Source: Membranipora membranacea
Taxonomy: Eukaryota > Bryozoa > Gymnolaemata > Cheilostomatida > Membraniporidae
Direction of reading: 5' to 3'
Assembly: GCA_914767715.1 (NCBI GenBank)
Contig: OU612066.1
Span: forward strand, 315,001 to 379,000
Length of the DNA: 64,000 nt
The notes beneath the pieces were generated by a model. That model ran no database searches and was not told where the DNA came from. It saw only the letters and a program-made list of their open reading frames with translations. The position numbers and the translations under genes are program-made. Positions 32,263-45,306 of this stretch are shown one piece after another; the first letter of the stretch is position 1; each line of letters starts with the position of its first letter.

Positions 32263-35200
32263 TCCTCACTTCAGCATGTAGACAAATCCTGATAGACAAA
32301 CAAAACTCTTTGTGAATATTACGAATGTAACACTTGAGTAGGCTGGGATGTTTTATATTACTGCTGGTCGCTGCTGCTGCTGCTGCTGACACTTTAGATG
32401 TCTATTCTTCGTTGTTATTATTTTAATTAAAATACTCAATTGAGTTTTAAGTGCCGAGCAGAGTTCGAATATACAGTAAAAAGCAAATAAGCGGAAGAGT
32501 GACTATACAAAAAAGATTTTGTTTTCCTTACACCTTACATAATAAGATCATGTATTTATATGTAATTTAGCCTGGCTTTGGATTCAAGTTTCACGTTCTT
32601 TGAATGCGGGTTTCTGTTTGAATGTAGATTTAATGGGCTACCAGGTATTTGTTGCTAATGAAAACTAACAGAATGAACAGAGCTATGTTATGGTTTATCA
32701 AGTCAAACTCAATCTAGACAACTAACAAAAAAACTACCCAAATAGAAAAAGACTATAGCAAAATCTACTAAATTCATCTGATTATTGTATGTACATTACC
32801 AACCCTGATTATAGATAGTTAGGTTTTCAGCACATTAAATTGACTAGTTCACTCATGGAGTAGACCATGCACCCTGAATTCTGAGTGGCAATCTGAAAAT
32901 ATCGAGTTGGTAAGTTCGGTATAAGGGGTCCAAAAAGTTTTAGATTGAGAATGAGATCAGCATGATATACCCCACCATCGGGCAGGGGTTTCAGGGAGAT
33001 AAGCCAAAGGGGTGTCAGGGGGCAGCGGTTCCAGTAGATTTTCGTGACTTCATTAGTAATGTTGTCTGATCACCATAACACATCTAGCACCTTAACATTG
33101 GACTCCTAATGGTCTATTCAATCTTACACACAGCTACAATATTATTTTACTCTGTATAATAATTTTCCAGCCCAGCCATCTATCATTTAACACGCTTTGC
33201 AAGAAATTGACTTAGATTAGTCATGTTCCAAAAACCAATCATTGATGCAACTGCCAGAGAAATACATTATTATTGGCCATTATTTACATTACAAAGTAAA
33301 CACAATAAATGACTGGAACCACTGGAATCATCACACTAATGTAAAACATGTTCTGATATAAATGTTTTTTCGAACAAACATTTTTGAACGGTTTAATAAA
33401 GTTAATATCAATCAATCAATAAATGGAATAATAATGAGTAAGCATATACTTAGTCTGCTTGACAAACTCAAAGCTTGTCAAGACAGGTTAGAGTCCACCA
33501 AGGGCAACAGTCTGTTACTCAAGTCATTGACTTGAGTCTACTATTCATGCAATATGAGTTATGGAAATGGAGAAAGCAACCCATAGAGCTAGACGATATA
33601 GCATCAAGAAATATTCAGCTGTTGAGCTATAAATCAATAATAAATCTATCTGTACCTCCAACTCCTTACTTGTACCAAGGGGTAAAAAACTCCCTTGCTT
33701 GTACATTGCTTGTAATATTTATTACCACAACAATCAGTAAAATAAGTAGTGGTAGTATTCTATTTTATTTAAATTGAAACATGGGAAAAAAGTACCTCTT
33801 TAAAAAGTACCTTTTTAAAAAAATACTAATACAGTAAAATAAAAGAGTAATCAATTCAAATCATTATCACTGTGAATCCTTACCTTACCATAGATGCTGT
33901 ACCATTTTCGGGTTGTCTTCAATGGATATGATAAGTTTCACTCATGAGTCATTGCTCCATAAGGCTATGAATGAGTATGGTATGAATATGTGGTTTGCAG
34001 TGAAAGAACAAGCACACCAGTAAATTTTGTCAGATACAAACACATGGAGTGGTTTCTTTTTGTATCCCGGGGCCTACGTCATTATGTAGGCGGAGATTTT
34101 ATCAACATCAGCACTATGATTGGTTCATGCATTATTATTATTTCTCGATTCAAAAACATACCAATGTAGCATGAGTCACACTTTTTTCAGAGAAATTGCA
34201 TGGGTTAATATTCTATGGATTCATTATGCAAAGGTTGCTCACTAGTTGCAACAGAATAAATCCTGAAAGGAGTGGAGTGCAACCAGTTCATCTGCTGTCA
34301 CAGAAATAGTAAGTCAATTTTCATTTCTGCTGTAGCTATCCTGTGTTATTTATAGTTAAATTAAAATGTTGTGTTGTCATGTCAGGTGAGAGAGGATGAT
34401 GATGATCATTCTGTTAGCCACAATCAGTCACATTGGACTCCCTAACACTAATGTGTAGTGGAAATTTTCCACCCCTATGAAAATTGGCCAAGACAAGCCA
34501 ACGGGTATCCTAGCCTAGCTTGTCTAGTTGTATCTGAAACGTTTGTTATGTTTATGAGGTGTTGTAAAGAATTATAATAATCAGAATTAATGCTGCGATT
34601 AGTATAAACAACACCTAACTGAGGGTCGCCGGTGCTGTCCTATTTCCATCCTGGAATGAATGGAATGAAGCTGAGGAAGGATGTGGGGAGGGGGGTAATG
34701 CATTATTTCTGGTAGGGTGAGTGATAGCTTCATCTCAATCACTTTTGGATATGAGAGCGTTGGGGTTGGACCCTTGTAGCTAACAATCTCCTAGCTGGAA
34801 GGTTGAAGTAAATGGGGAGAGGAAGAGAATATTACAGTGCCTCTTTGTTTGTACTGATATTCTTACCAATTACCTCACCTTACCTCACTTTTCCAGCCCA
34901 CATTAATGTTGGACGGGAGCTCCTCTTCCTGTTGCAGCTCAACAGCAGCTAATTACATGCAGCTTAGTTCAGGGGCAGGCCGGAGTGCCTTTGTTTCTCA
35001 GTACAGTTTGCTACTCGTTGGTTGAGGATATAACAAACAATAGTTAATTTTGGAAAGGGGGGGGGGTTTGGGTTGGCCTGGGCTTTTATTCAATCTTCTT
35101 TATTGTTTCCGAATAATAGGAGAGCAGATGTTATTAGATTAGTTGACATTATTGACACATTGTTTGGGTTTCTTGTTTAGGACTCTAATGTAAATATAAC

Positions 35201-35282
35201 AATGTACTGTATGTTATTATTGTAGTTACGCATTACCCTGCTTTGTTGGGGTTATAGGGACATACCAAGCACCTGTCTGACC
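32263..35282. other. Gene-free region
   Basis: No convincing exon. Near 33380-33425 a motif with AATAAAG followed by ATCAATCAATCAAT looks like the 3' tail of an old non-LTR element. The open frame at 33475-33777 has no coding character. The divergent promoter region of the 806-aa gene must lie at the left end. Confidence 0.4.
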
Positions 35283-35363
35283 ATGGCTATGTCATCATAT
35301 CCACATCCCAGTACAGACCATCTTAGCTCCAGTAGGGATAAGATAATGACTCACAGAGAATGG
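35283..35363 (+). CDS. Candidate alternative first exon of LNX
   Basis: ATG in a strong context (ACCATGG) opens 27 codons (MAMSSYPHPS to MTHREW) ending at a strong donor, TGG|GTAAGT, in phase 0. This phase would join in frame to the LNX RING exon at 46069, and the length equals that of the nearer candidate first exon at 45307-45387. Joining them would require an 10.7-kb intron. No similarity supports it, so this is a suggestion from signal and phase only. Confidence 0.3.
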
Positions 35364-37129
35364 GTAAGTTTGCGTCTCGTATTTCTTTGTAACTTGATTG
35401 ACGTACTCATGTTTGTGGTGATGTACAGATTTTTCTCGGCTTCCTCTTTTTCCGATCAGGCAAAGTGGAGTTGATAACATTAACACCTCATACTTTTTTC
35501 TCTCTCAACTCTCTCCCTTATTTTTCTCAGCTTTTCCTGGTAGTCATACTTTGGTGATAAGTTTCACTTTCTCTGTGTGTTTTTCCTGATGCGTTAGTCA
35601 GCAGCTTTGCTTGTGTTCCACAGCCGCAGTTTCGTTGCAGATTGAATGGTTGATATATCACTAACAGAAGTTATGGCATTTGGGGTTGCTGGCGTAAAAC
35701 CGTCCGTACCAAATGCTGTCTAAGATTCTTTCATAGACAGAAGTTGTTTTCATCAGTACTTCACTATTTGACAGCTCAGCATCTGCTGATTGGTTACCCG
35801 ACCCGACCCGTAGTAAAGTGTATATCGCCGATTGAGGGTTTGAGACCATGTGTAGAGGATCTATTCATTGGGCCATATATTTGTCATCGATACATTCCTT
35901 CTATATTCTTTGAAGGTTGTGTCATTACTTTGTGATATTAAACCGTTGTACATTGTGTCGAGGGAATTTTGAGCAGTGACCATAGAATTTTAGTTAATGA
36001 TCATAAATGTGACGCCGTAACTGCTCTGGGAGTAGAAGTGCCTTTTTTATTCTCAGCCAAGCCCCATATTGAAATCAGGCACTCCACCCTCAACCCTGGT
36101 GATAAAATAGTGATTATGTACATTATCCTCACCAGCGCCTGATTTCAACACTCCAGATCTAACAATCTCAACATTAAATAATCCATTGAAATAGATGAGG
36201 ATAATATGCAGCAGACAATATTTTTATTACTTTCACAGATGTGAATCAAATTGATGCCAGGACATACATCACAGAGTAACTTATACTGGACTGACTTATT
36301 CTAATTCAGTCTTAACAGATTTACTGATTAGCAGACTTGAGCTTATTAAGCCGCACTGTATATTTATACAGGGTGGGTGGATCTGTGTTCTCAGGCAATT
36401 ACTACTCTTTATAATACTTCTCTCCTCAGAATATTGTGTCTGTATTGCTCTGTGAGGTGTGATATGAGTTTATAGAGTATTTTGATACCACATATAATAT
36501 GGGCAAAGATTATAAATAAATTATGACATTGATATGGGCCCGGAGACTGTGGTTCCGGAGACTGTGGTTGTTAAATTTTACAGCTGCTGCAGTTACCCTG
36601 TAAATACTAAAGTTAGAACATGCGGGTGTTGGGTGACACTACACTGCTAATCAATATACAAGTCACTTACAGGTCTCCTTGTTCAAAGGAATTTATGAAT
36701 GATTATAGTATGAGTTGTGTTATCGACTATCCGCCTTTGTTACCATCTACTGCTGAAGGAAAAAATCTATGAATCAAACTGACTGCTCACTACCCTACAC
36801 TCAATCCAGAGCAAGCAAATATTATTATTTATCAGAGAAAATCAAACATATCGGTCAACGCTATGAACATTGGTCAACGGTTGGTTTAGATTTTGCTGGG
36901 AAAGTTTTAATAGCCACTTTCACCCGATTATATTTGAACCATAACAATGTGTAACAAGACATAACAAGATATAATTGTATTCTTTGTTATTGCATGTTTC
37001 TGGGATTGGAACAGATTTTTTCAACATTCAAGTTCAGAAACTAATGATATTTAGAAACTAGGCCCATGCTGACAAACTACAAGACCTTGTAGAAGCCAAG
37101 ATACAGATTTATATAATGATATATAGTGA

Positions 37130-37340
37130 GTAGGAGGTGGCTCGGTGGTTAGAGCGCTGGACTTTCATCATGCAAGTGTTGAAAGTCGTGGGTTCGAATC
37201 CCACTGCAGTCCACTGACTACTGGGAGTTGTTGGACCCCCAGGTGTGCTCCGACCTGCCTACAAACTGAGAGCAAATTGGCGCAGTCATTGCAGCCTCGC
37301 CCTTAAGGCACACTATTTCGCCGCCACGATGTGGTGAGTG
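37130..37340 (+). mobile_element. tRNA-derived SINE
   Basis: The head resembles a tRNA gene, with an A box TGGCTCGGTGGTTAGAGCGC at 37138 and a B box GGTTCGAATCC at 37191-37201, but the anticodon arm does not fold as a functional tRNA. It continues into an unrelated body (GGAGTTGTTGGACCCCCAGG, GGCGCAGTCATTGCAGCC). GTGAGT occurs just before the head and again near 37334, a possible short target duplication. The ends are approximate. Confidence 0.72.
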
Positions 37341-38380
37341 ACCAACCATTGGGATTTTAACCAACAGATTTTAACCAACAGTTTGTACATGTTCTTTGCT
37401 CGGGTAGAAGTTGCCTTCTTCTGTCACTTTCTGATCTGGCTAGTCTCCCTGTTTGGACCTTTGTGTTTGTTTCCCATCTGACTTTGTTCAATAAGACTTG
37501 TGATTTTGTTGAGTTGTTTTATTTACCTGCCAGTGACCTGATCACCCACATACCCTCCCTCACAATCTCAGGTGCTGTGTAGCCTATATCCCTGATAGAT
37601 TGATCGATGACACATGGTGCAAACATTCTCAGCTTTCATTGATACATGAAGTAGATAAGATGTAATATTACAGTTTATATGTCACGGTCATGATTTAGAG
37701 GAAATGAGTAGTGAATTCTTTACTTGTGATTATCGTACTAAATTACCATAAAATGTCATCAAATTAACATAACTAAGGAAAGTAGTAGCACTGAGTAATC
37801 ATAAAACCAGAAAATACAAACAAACCGCTAATCTAAATATAATTGATTCGGACAGTGCAAGGCTATCGGTAATAGTTTGAACAATTATGGTGTCAATTGG
37901 GAAATTGTGTATTTATTTTTGCTGATGGTTAGGAAGTCTGTTTGGGAAATTACCACATCAAATTTTCTCAACCCAATTGCCATTATGTTCCCGTGAGAGC
38001 TTTCCCTGTAAGGTTTAAATATTGAGATTACGCAAAGTCGTTCGAAGTAGTCTCCTTCTCTTAAGTGTGCAGCAATGATCTTTTGAGTGATAGCGATCCT
38101 CAGCTGTCACATAACGACCTAGTGGGGGGGGGGGGGTGGGTGTAGCAGTAACAGCCCTGTTTTGACAGGAATGGGATAATCAGTTATTTTGAAGTGTGCT
38201 CCCCTTTCATTGTGAAGTAACCAATGGAGATGACTGATGTACTCAGAGTCTGTACTCAGAGTAGCTCTGAACTCCTACAGCTCATTATTATACACTTGAC
38301 TAACACTACAGCAGCCTGTCAGCTGGTGTCACCTCTACCTTATCTCCCCTGTCAATCTTATACTGCTGCAGTCCTATGGT

Positions 38381-38514
38381 ATGATGGCTGAGTTTAATGT
38401 GATGGCTGAGTATATGATGGCTGAGTATGTGATGGCTGAGTATATGATTGCTGAGTTTAATGTGATGGCTGAGTTTAATGTGATGGCTGAGTATATGATG
38501 GCTGAGTATATTTT
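38381..38514. repeat. GATGGCTGAGT tandem repeat
   Basis: Eight copies of an irregular unit, GATGGCTGAGT plus ATAT or TTAATGT, giving periods of about 15 and 18 bp. It lies in gene-free sequence. Confidence 0.85.
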
Positions 38515-41500
38515 GTCGTATTGAGGATTACACACGAGTATACATGTCCGGCTTGTGATTCATCAGCTAACCAGTCATTACGCTCTTCTCATGTTAAACT
38601 TGTTGAGGCAGACTTGTTGAGGCGGTTATTCTGACATTCCTTTGTGTTGGACATGTATGAGCAACGAGAGGCCAAACAATATCAGTATTATCCCTCAGCA
38701 GATGATGGGCGGACTAACTGTGGCAAATTATTTACCATAATAAGGAGCAGGGTGCTCATTATATTATCCAAGCGTTCAGTTCAGTTCCTCTGTTTAGACT
38801 TGCATGCATGGATGGTGCAATCTGTTGCCATGGCAAAACGAAAGTGACCAAAATATTGCAGGAAAGGCTTCCATATTATTGAATGGAGTAACCACTGGGA
38901 GTAACCACTAATATTTCGCGACAAAGAGATTTTGAGGTTTGTAATCACATTGTAAAAATTGCTTCCCATAGTGAGATATAAACATTCTGCCCTCGGCGGC
39001 AGATCATTCCTGCAGACGTACCGCGAGGAGAGAGTCAGGAGAGAGTCAGGAGATAGACTAGAGTAAGGGTCAGTGGATATCTGTATCTTTTTGTGCCCTT
39101 CTCTGCAGGTTAGAGATTGGTTGATATTATCGGTAAAGCAGCAGATTCCAGTAATGTATATGTATGCGTCTTTTTATTCTGATACTTGTTGATTTAGGCT
39201 GCACAGCAAGGTACACAGTGTCATCATCCCCAGTGGTTCACATCTTCAGATATCATCAGGTCTTATTATGATCGTAGAGCCTCTCGGCTCAACCGCAGTA
39301 TTCTATGTGATGCTGTAGCAATCTGCAAAGCAATCTTAATTTCATCTCTGCAAACCGCCAAGTTAAATCTCACAAAACACTGTGTCTTGCCTTATTTTGT
39401 GTTAGTGCGAGGTCGATCAGTTTGGTTGAGTTTTCTCGTCTTATTTACAGACAAGGTACAAATAACAGGGAAGTTTTGTGTTGTGCGAGTTATTTCTGTC
39501 ATAGGTGTGAATAAGGAGTTATCAGGTTTTGGTTTGAGTCCTCACAACACTGACTGCTGTCAGGATACTCGCCATACAAAATAACCTAATCGAAACGGAG
39601 CCCTTCATACGCCGCTATAATCTATCTATACTATAAGTGATTATACCACTTAATCTGCTGCGAGGTTAGACCTCTTTACTTTGCCCAGCAGTGGATAACT
39701 CCCAGACTGGGTTAGCCTTCTGCTGTAGCTGGTGTTTCTGCCATCTAATCTAATCTGGTGCAGAAGGTACACCTGTTGTACCTGTTTGTGTGTGAATAAC
39801 AGACAATCTCCCATTATATATGAGCATCACTAGCGTCATACATAGGCTAGCTCTACTCAATCTGCTCACACTGATTGTGTTTCTCATTGTGAATCGGCTA
39901 TTTATCTGTCTACATGTATCTAAATGCATCAATAGTAAAAGTCACTGAAACAAAAAAATTAAAACCTAATTATAATATAGATTAAAATATTTGCGCTCCT
40001 GTATATCACAGATGTATGTATATTTGAGTAGGATGTAATGTAGGCATTTGTTATAACCAGCTGGATATAGGAAGTACTGTGGCAGGATGATAACATAACA
40101 CCACAGTAATAATTTACTCCAGCTCCTCCCTCCTCCAGCTCCTCCCTCCCTCCATTACATAAATCTGATGTAAGTCTGTATTAATTATCTGTTAGTATAT
40201 GATGATACAGACAGTAGAGCCCAGATCTCAGACCTTCAACAGGTTTGCTGATTAGTGATGTAGTGATTGTTTTGCAGGAGCTTTTGGATTTCTCTGTCTC
40301 TTCCTCTGGTCTAGACTAACCTGACACTCATTCATTGAATCTAATAGTTTTATCCATAAATTACCCCCAACTAGAGAATTCCTTTGGTTTTTATCTCAAC
40401 TCGGTCACAGTTGTTACAAACAGCAATAACTGATGCAATTAGAAGGCTAGAGTTGCCGAAAATTTTGATACAGATTAATTTTACTCTAATGGTATGTTAT
40501 GATATCTTATCAAAATGGTGGTCTCCTTTCATTATCTCAGCTGCAGCCCTGAAGGTAGAATGATGTGCTGAGATATAAATTAGGGAGAGAGAACAATGGG
40601 TAAAAGTTATGCTATCACTATCCTGTATTTGATAAGAAAACATCTGACTATCCATTACCAGCCCATCAAAGCGCAGCTAAGATTTTACATCTGCCAGTTT
40701 TCTTTGTTTGAGTAGAGAGTAATTTTAGTGTTGCTGTGTAAATTTGTTATAACATTATTGGCTAAGAATTGAAGTTGATTAGAGATAGGAGAATTCATTT
40801 GTTTACACTGCATTGGACTTGAAGTATATCAGTTTTCACACAGGGCTGTATTATTATGATTTTATTAAGTTTCGCGGCTTCACTTCACTTCTGAACAATT
40901 GAGAACTTAAATGGATTTTATCTTCTCCCTGCTGCTGCGGGTTTAATCTACAGTGAGTATTGTATATCCACCTTATATTCTTCTTATTTTCTTCTCGAGT
41001 ACTCTCCAAGTGTAAATTATGTTTGTCTTCTGCAAGCATCTTATACAATCCTACTTTGTGTTGGTATAATAAAACACTCTTCATCCTTCCCGCCCCCCTC
41101 GCTCTCTTCTCACATTATTGAATTATTAAAAAGTTGAGTACAGTGAGTTGTATTGTATATACGATATTAGAGAATTGGTCCCTTGTTATTATCGAGATAA
41201 TCATTCTGACTGGTAAGGCTATTTCTATAGCAAGCAGCACCCCTCGTATTTACCAGCCTATATTGTATTTATTGTATTGGTTCTCTATTGGAAGACATGT
41301 TCTTTTGTTACACAAATGTTATTATTGAGTGATTTGAATCTTGAAGATTTGTATAGAACACATGTTCACCTGACAGAGTGAGATTATAAATACAAGCTGA
41401 TTGCTGTCACTGCAGTATTAGACTGCAGCTACTTGTGGTTAGGGCAGCTGCAAGGTGCCAGGAAGCTCTCACACATACATTGTGTATGTTTGTTTGCTGT

Positions 41501-44500
41501 GTGTTTGTGTCTGCGGGAGTGACGGATATGATCTAAGATATCGTGTACTCTATCACTGTATTAGTCATTAAGTGCAGAGCGGCTCAGTACTAAACATCCT
41601 GCTGAGAGAAGTGTGCTTCACATCTCATATCTGGCTCTAATCATAACATCTCAACATTCTCCCAGCCATCTAAGATCGACATTCTCTCACTAGCTGATAG
41701 TTTTGGATAAGGAGAGTAGTTTGGAGATATATCACAAGCGTTTCGGTATGTTTGCATCTTTATATTCCGGTTGCGATGAAGATTTCTCTAACGTAGCATA
41801 ATGCACTTGAGCATTATTGTCATGTTCCAGTTGTAATACACCATGCAGATATGAAGTTGATCGGGGAGCGGTCTTTTTTGTTTCATGATGCATTGTGTAA
41901 CTGTCTGATTACTATGAGGATCTAGAATCTATGAGGATCTCTTGCGAGTACATAAATTTGTAGGAGAAGGGAGGGCAGAGAGTATTAGCTGGCGAAGGTC
42001 TATGTTCTCCGTTGTATATCTTATCGCGCATACTATGTTGTCATCGTAAAAAGTCAATCCGGTTGTGTGATATTATAATATGATATAACTATATATGTCA
42101 CATAGCCACTGGCAGCCATTCCATGATGTAGATTTAGCCTTTTCTAGTTCAGTATTATATAATATTAGAGTACTGAGTGGTTATGTGTAGTGTACTACTA
42201 CCCTGTGATATGTGTTTATAGCAGTGATCTATGATACATGTACATGTATTAGGTACATACTCTGCATCCATTTATCTGGCATTGTTATTCTTTTTCTCAC
42301 GAGTCTAGCCATCATCATTAATCATTGACAGGTGTTAATAGCTCCATCAGCCTAACTGCCACTTGTTGCAGCTTTTTGATGATATTTTTATGTCTGATTG
42401 GTTCTTATTGGATGCAGCCAGGCGGCCTCCTCGGCCTCCTCAGGCAGATGTTAATAGAGAATGACATTTATTTTATGGCATAAGAGGACCTAGTCTCCTA
42501 TCCCATAATATTAATTATTTCCACACAGGGACGGGGTGAGGGCACCCTGAGGATAACAATATTGTAACGGGAGACAGCAGCAGCATTTTTAGGAGCGTTT
42601 ATTATGATTATTAGCTTGCTATCATGTTAAATGTTGATTTTTAATCATTGCTGGCTGACTCAGTTTGTTGTTTTCAGGCTCAGTTTGTTGTGTTCAGGCT
42701 GAGTTTGTTGTATTGAGGAGCTGAACTTGTTATAAGTTTGTTATTATGGCTGATGGATCTCGTGTCAATATTTTTAATTCATTTCAGTCCTTTTCAATTT
42801 CTTTGAAGTCTCTGTTGAAAGTTTGGCAACTCGATGTTATTACTGTAAATTATAGTAATTATGAAATATTGCTCTCTTAATTAAATTTAATAAAGATTAG
42901 AGCTTTCTTGTTACAAGTACTGGAATGTATTCTCATTCATCGAGGCGTCATAACGTGATATTCTCTCTCAATGCTTATATTATTAGCTCTTATATTCCCT
43001 CTTTGTTCTGTTCACCCCTTAGTTTGCTCTCACTTATGTTTTTGGAAGGTGAGCCTCTATTGGTTTTGTGAATGAGAATACATAACCAGGGCCTTAGAGC
43101 GTTATCGATTATGTAAAAAGTGTTTTGTTCCTTTGTTTATTTTTTCTTTGTTTTGGAGTCGTGTGCCCAGTTGCACACATGTTATTTGGCAGTGGATTAG
43201 AGCTGCAGCACATGCAGCTCAAGGCAAAGAGTGAATACTAGCTTAGTAGTAAGCCATGAGACGCTCGCGGTAAGTCACAAAGAGCTCTTACTTTTTCCTC
43301 ACTAACTGGAACAGGCAAGTTGAGAGTTTATAAGTCAGAGCCAAACTACGACTCCAACATTATATAATGGCTCCTGTAGAGTAAGTCTAGAGCTTTTTGT
43401 GGTGCGTTCTACTGAGAGGTTTGGTGTGAAGTTGGGTTAGGATCTAGTTACATATTTTATCAGCCTATGTGTGTGATGGAGTTTTTAGCGTCTCCGTGTC
43501 ATAATTATGTTCTCTGTTTGATTTTCTTGTCCAGTTAATTTACCTGATATGATGTGGTGATAGAAGTTGTGGTAATTATCAGATTATTCTGATTTGGGAC
43601 ATATGCTTGTTAGTTGTGACACATTGTATATGAATAGGTCTAATTTATAAACACTGATTGCATGATGGGATTATCTTCTCTTTTCTTTGTTTAGTTATAA
43701 TTGTGTAGGGGGGTTAACCCAGTGTGAACTCATTGTATTGTGTATCTGTATTTGTATGTATATGTGTATTGTGTATCTGTATGGTTGTTTTCTGTTGTTC
43801 ATACATACTCAGTGTGACATATCTCTCTTTCTCTGTACTGTATACAGGGCAAGGTTCTTGATACCTGATTTCATTGACCTCCCGCAATGCCTGACCAGCT
43901 AACTATCATCAGGCACTAGCTCTGCTTAGTTACTATATAGTGTTGATATGGTACATTAATGAGCATATAGAGTCACCCTGGAGGTGGTTTACTACCCCTG
44001 TGTAACTGGTGCTATGGCTAGTCTCACTGAATTTTGGAGGGGTACACGTCCAATCTACTCAGCTATGTTGTTAGAGGTGTATACAGCTTGTGATTGATTA
44101 ACAAACCAAACAGATTATCGTAGTCTAGTGGGATTCAGATTTGAGGACCAACTCCTCTACAGATGACTGGTGATCACAATATGTGAACTCATCATATAGA
44201 TAACAGATAAACACAGTACCACTAAACCTTCTCAACATGGCTATATGTGGGAGGGAGGGTGGCTATATAAATGAAATTGTCGATATTTTGGAGTTACCCT
44301 TCCTCCGAGTGCCTGTTATGGGATCACAGTCAGGAAATGCTGTTGTATCTGGGTAAATAACTCACATGAGTGAATGTGATGGAGGGGTTACCTATTTGTA
44401 GAAATTCACTTTTGCATTTTTGCATGAAACGAATTGCTGTAAAACTGATAATAATAAATACTATGGTCAAACCTAAAAGAGTCCAGACTGGAAATTCTTG

Positions 44501-45306
44501 TCTATAATACGCAAAGTTATCTGAACTATCGACCTGGTCATGTCCCAATTATTCACAAGTTTCTTCAAATCGGTTAAGCTGTTAATATGATGTTAGCACA
44601 AACAAATCCACTGTTTTCTGTTATTTTAATTGCTTAATTTATATTAAGGGATATTACTGAGAAGTTAACGGCCATAAAAGTCTGTTTTTCTATAAAAATA
44701 TCCTGCTGAGATATATTATTTTCCTGTAATTGTCCTGAAAAAAAACAAACAACATTGGTTAATGGCGTTGCTCAATTTTATTTTACTGGTAATAAGGCAT
44801 ATCCTGTTTACGGTCACTGATCACTCTCGACTCTCAACACCCCAATATCTTTTGATGTGCTCCGATGCTCTTACGAGGAGTTTAGATGGTCCCCTATGAT
44901 ATCACTATGTTATTATGATGGTAAGCCAGTAGAATGATAAGATTAACCTGAGGATGCACCCATGCGCTTCAGACTAAGCAGCGCTGCATATGAGAGGCAT
45001 GATTATAACAAGCTTCTAACAACCACACGCCTCTTATTTATCATACACAACTCATTCATACTGGAGTAATAATTTCTATAGAGGATATCGTTCAGAGATT
45101 TTATAATAATTGTTAGACTGGAGGCTAACTAATACTTGTTAGCTTGTTAGTTTACTTTTTACTGAGAACTTAAGTAGAACACATGATATAAGTAGTACAA
45201 GGATCACTCTATAGAAGCCTCTCTCTACCAGCACCAGTCTGTATCAGTACATGGACTGAGTTGACTAATACTAAGGCAGCAGCAGCAGCGTAACTGTATA
45301 GTAGAT

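Larger units (their letters stand above)
35364..45306. other. Long gene-free stretch
   Basis: Ten kilobases without a convincing exon on either strand. It holds the SINE at 37130-37340, a repeat of GATGGCTGAGTATAT/TTAATGT units at 38381-38514, a G run near 38124-38137, a CTCC-rich patch near 40120-40155, and a hairpin at 36069-36148 (12-bp arms TTGAAATCAGGC). If the 35283 exon is real, this is the first intron of LNX; otherwise it is intergenic with the LNX promoter at its right end. Confidence 0.45.

Noticed and set aside
33380-33425. LINE 3' tail (AATAAAG then ATCA repeats)
   Set aside because: Too short to assign; no reverse-transcriptase homology upstream.
36069-36148. 12-bp inverted repeat TTGAAATCAGGC with a 56-base loop
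   Set aside because: Could be chance or an old MITE; no flanking duplication and no second copy seen.
43367-43380. A mini first exon, ATGGCTCCTGTAGA followed by GTAAGT
   Set aside because: Its phase does not match the LNX RING exon and nothing else downstream fits it.
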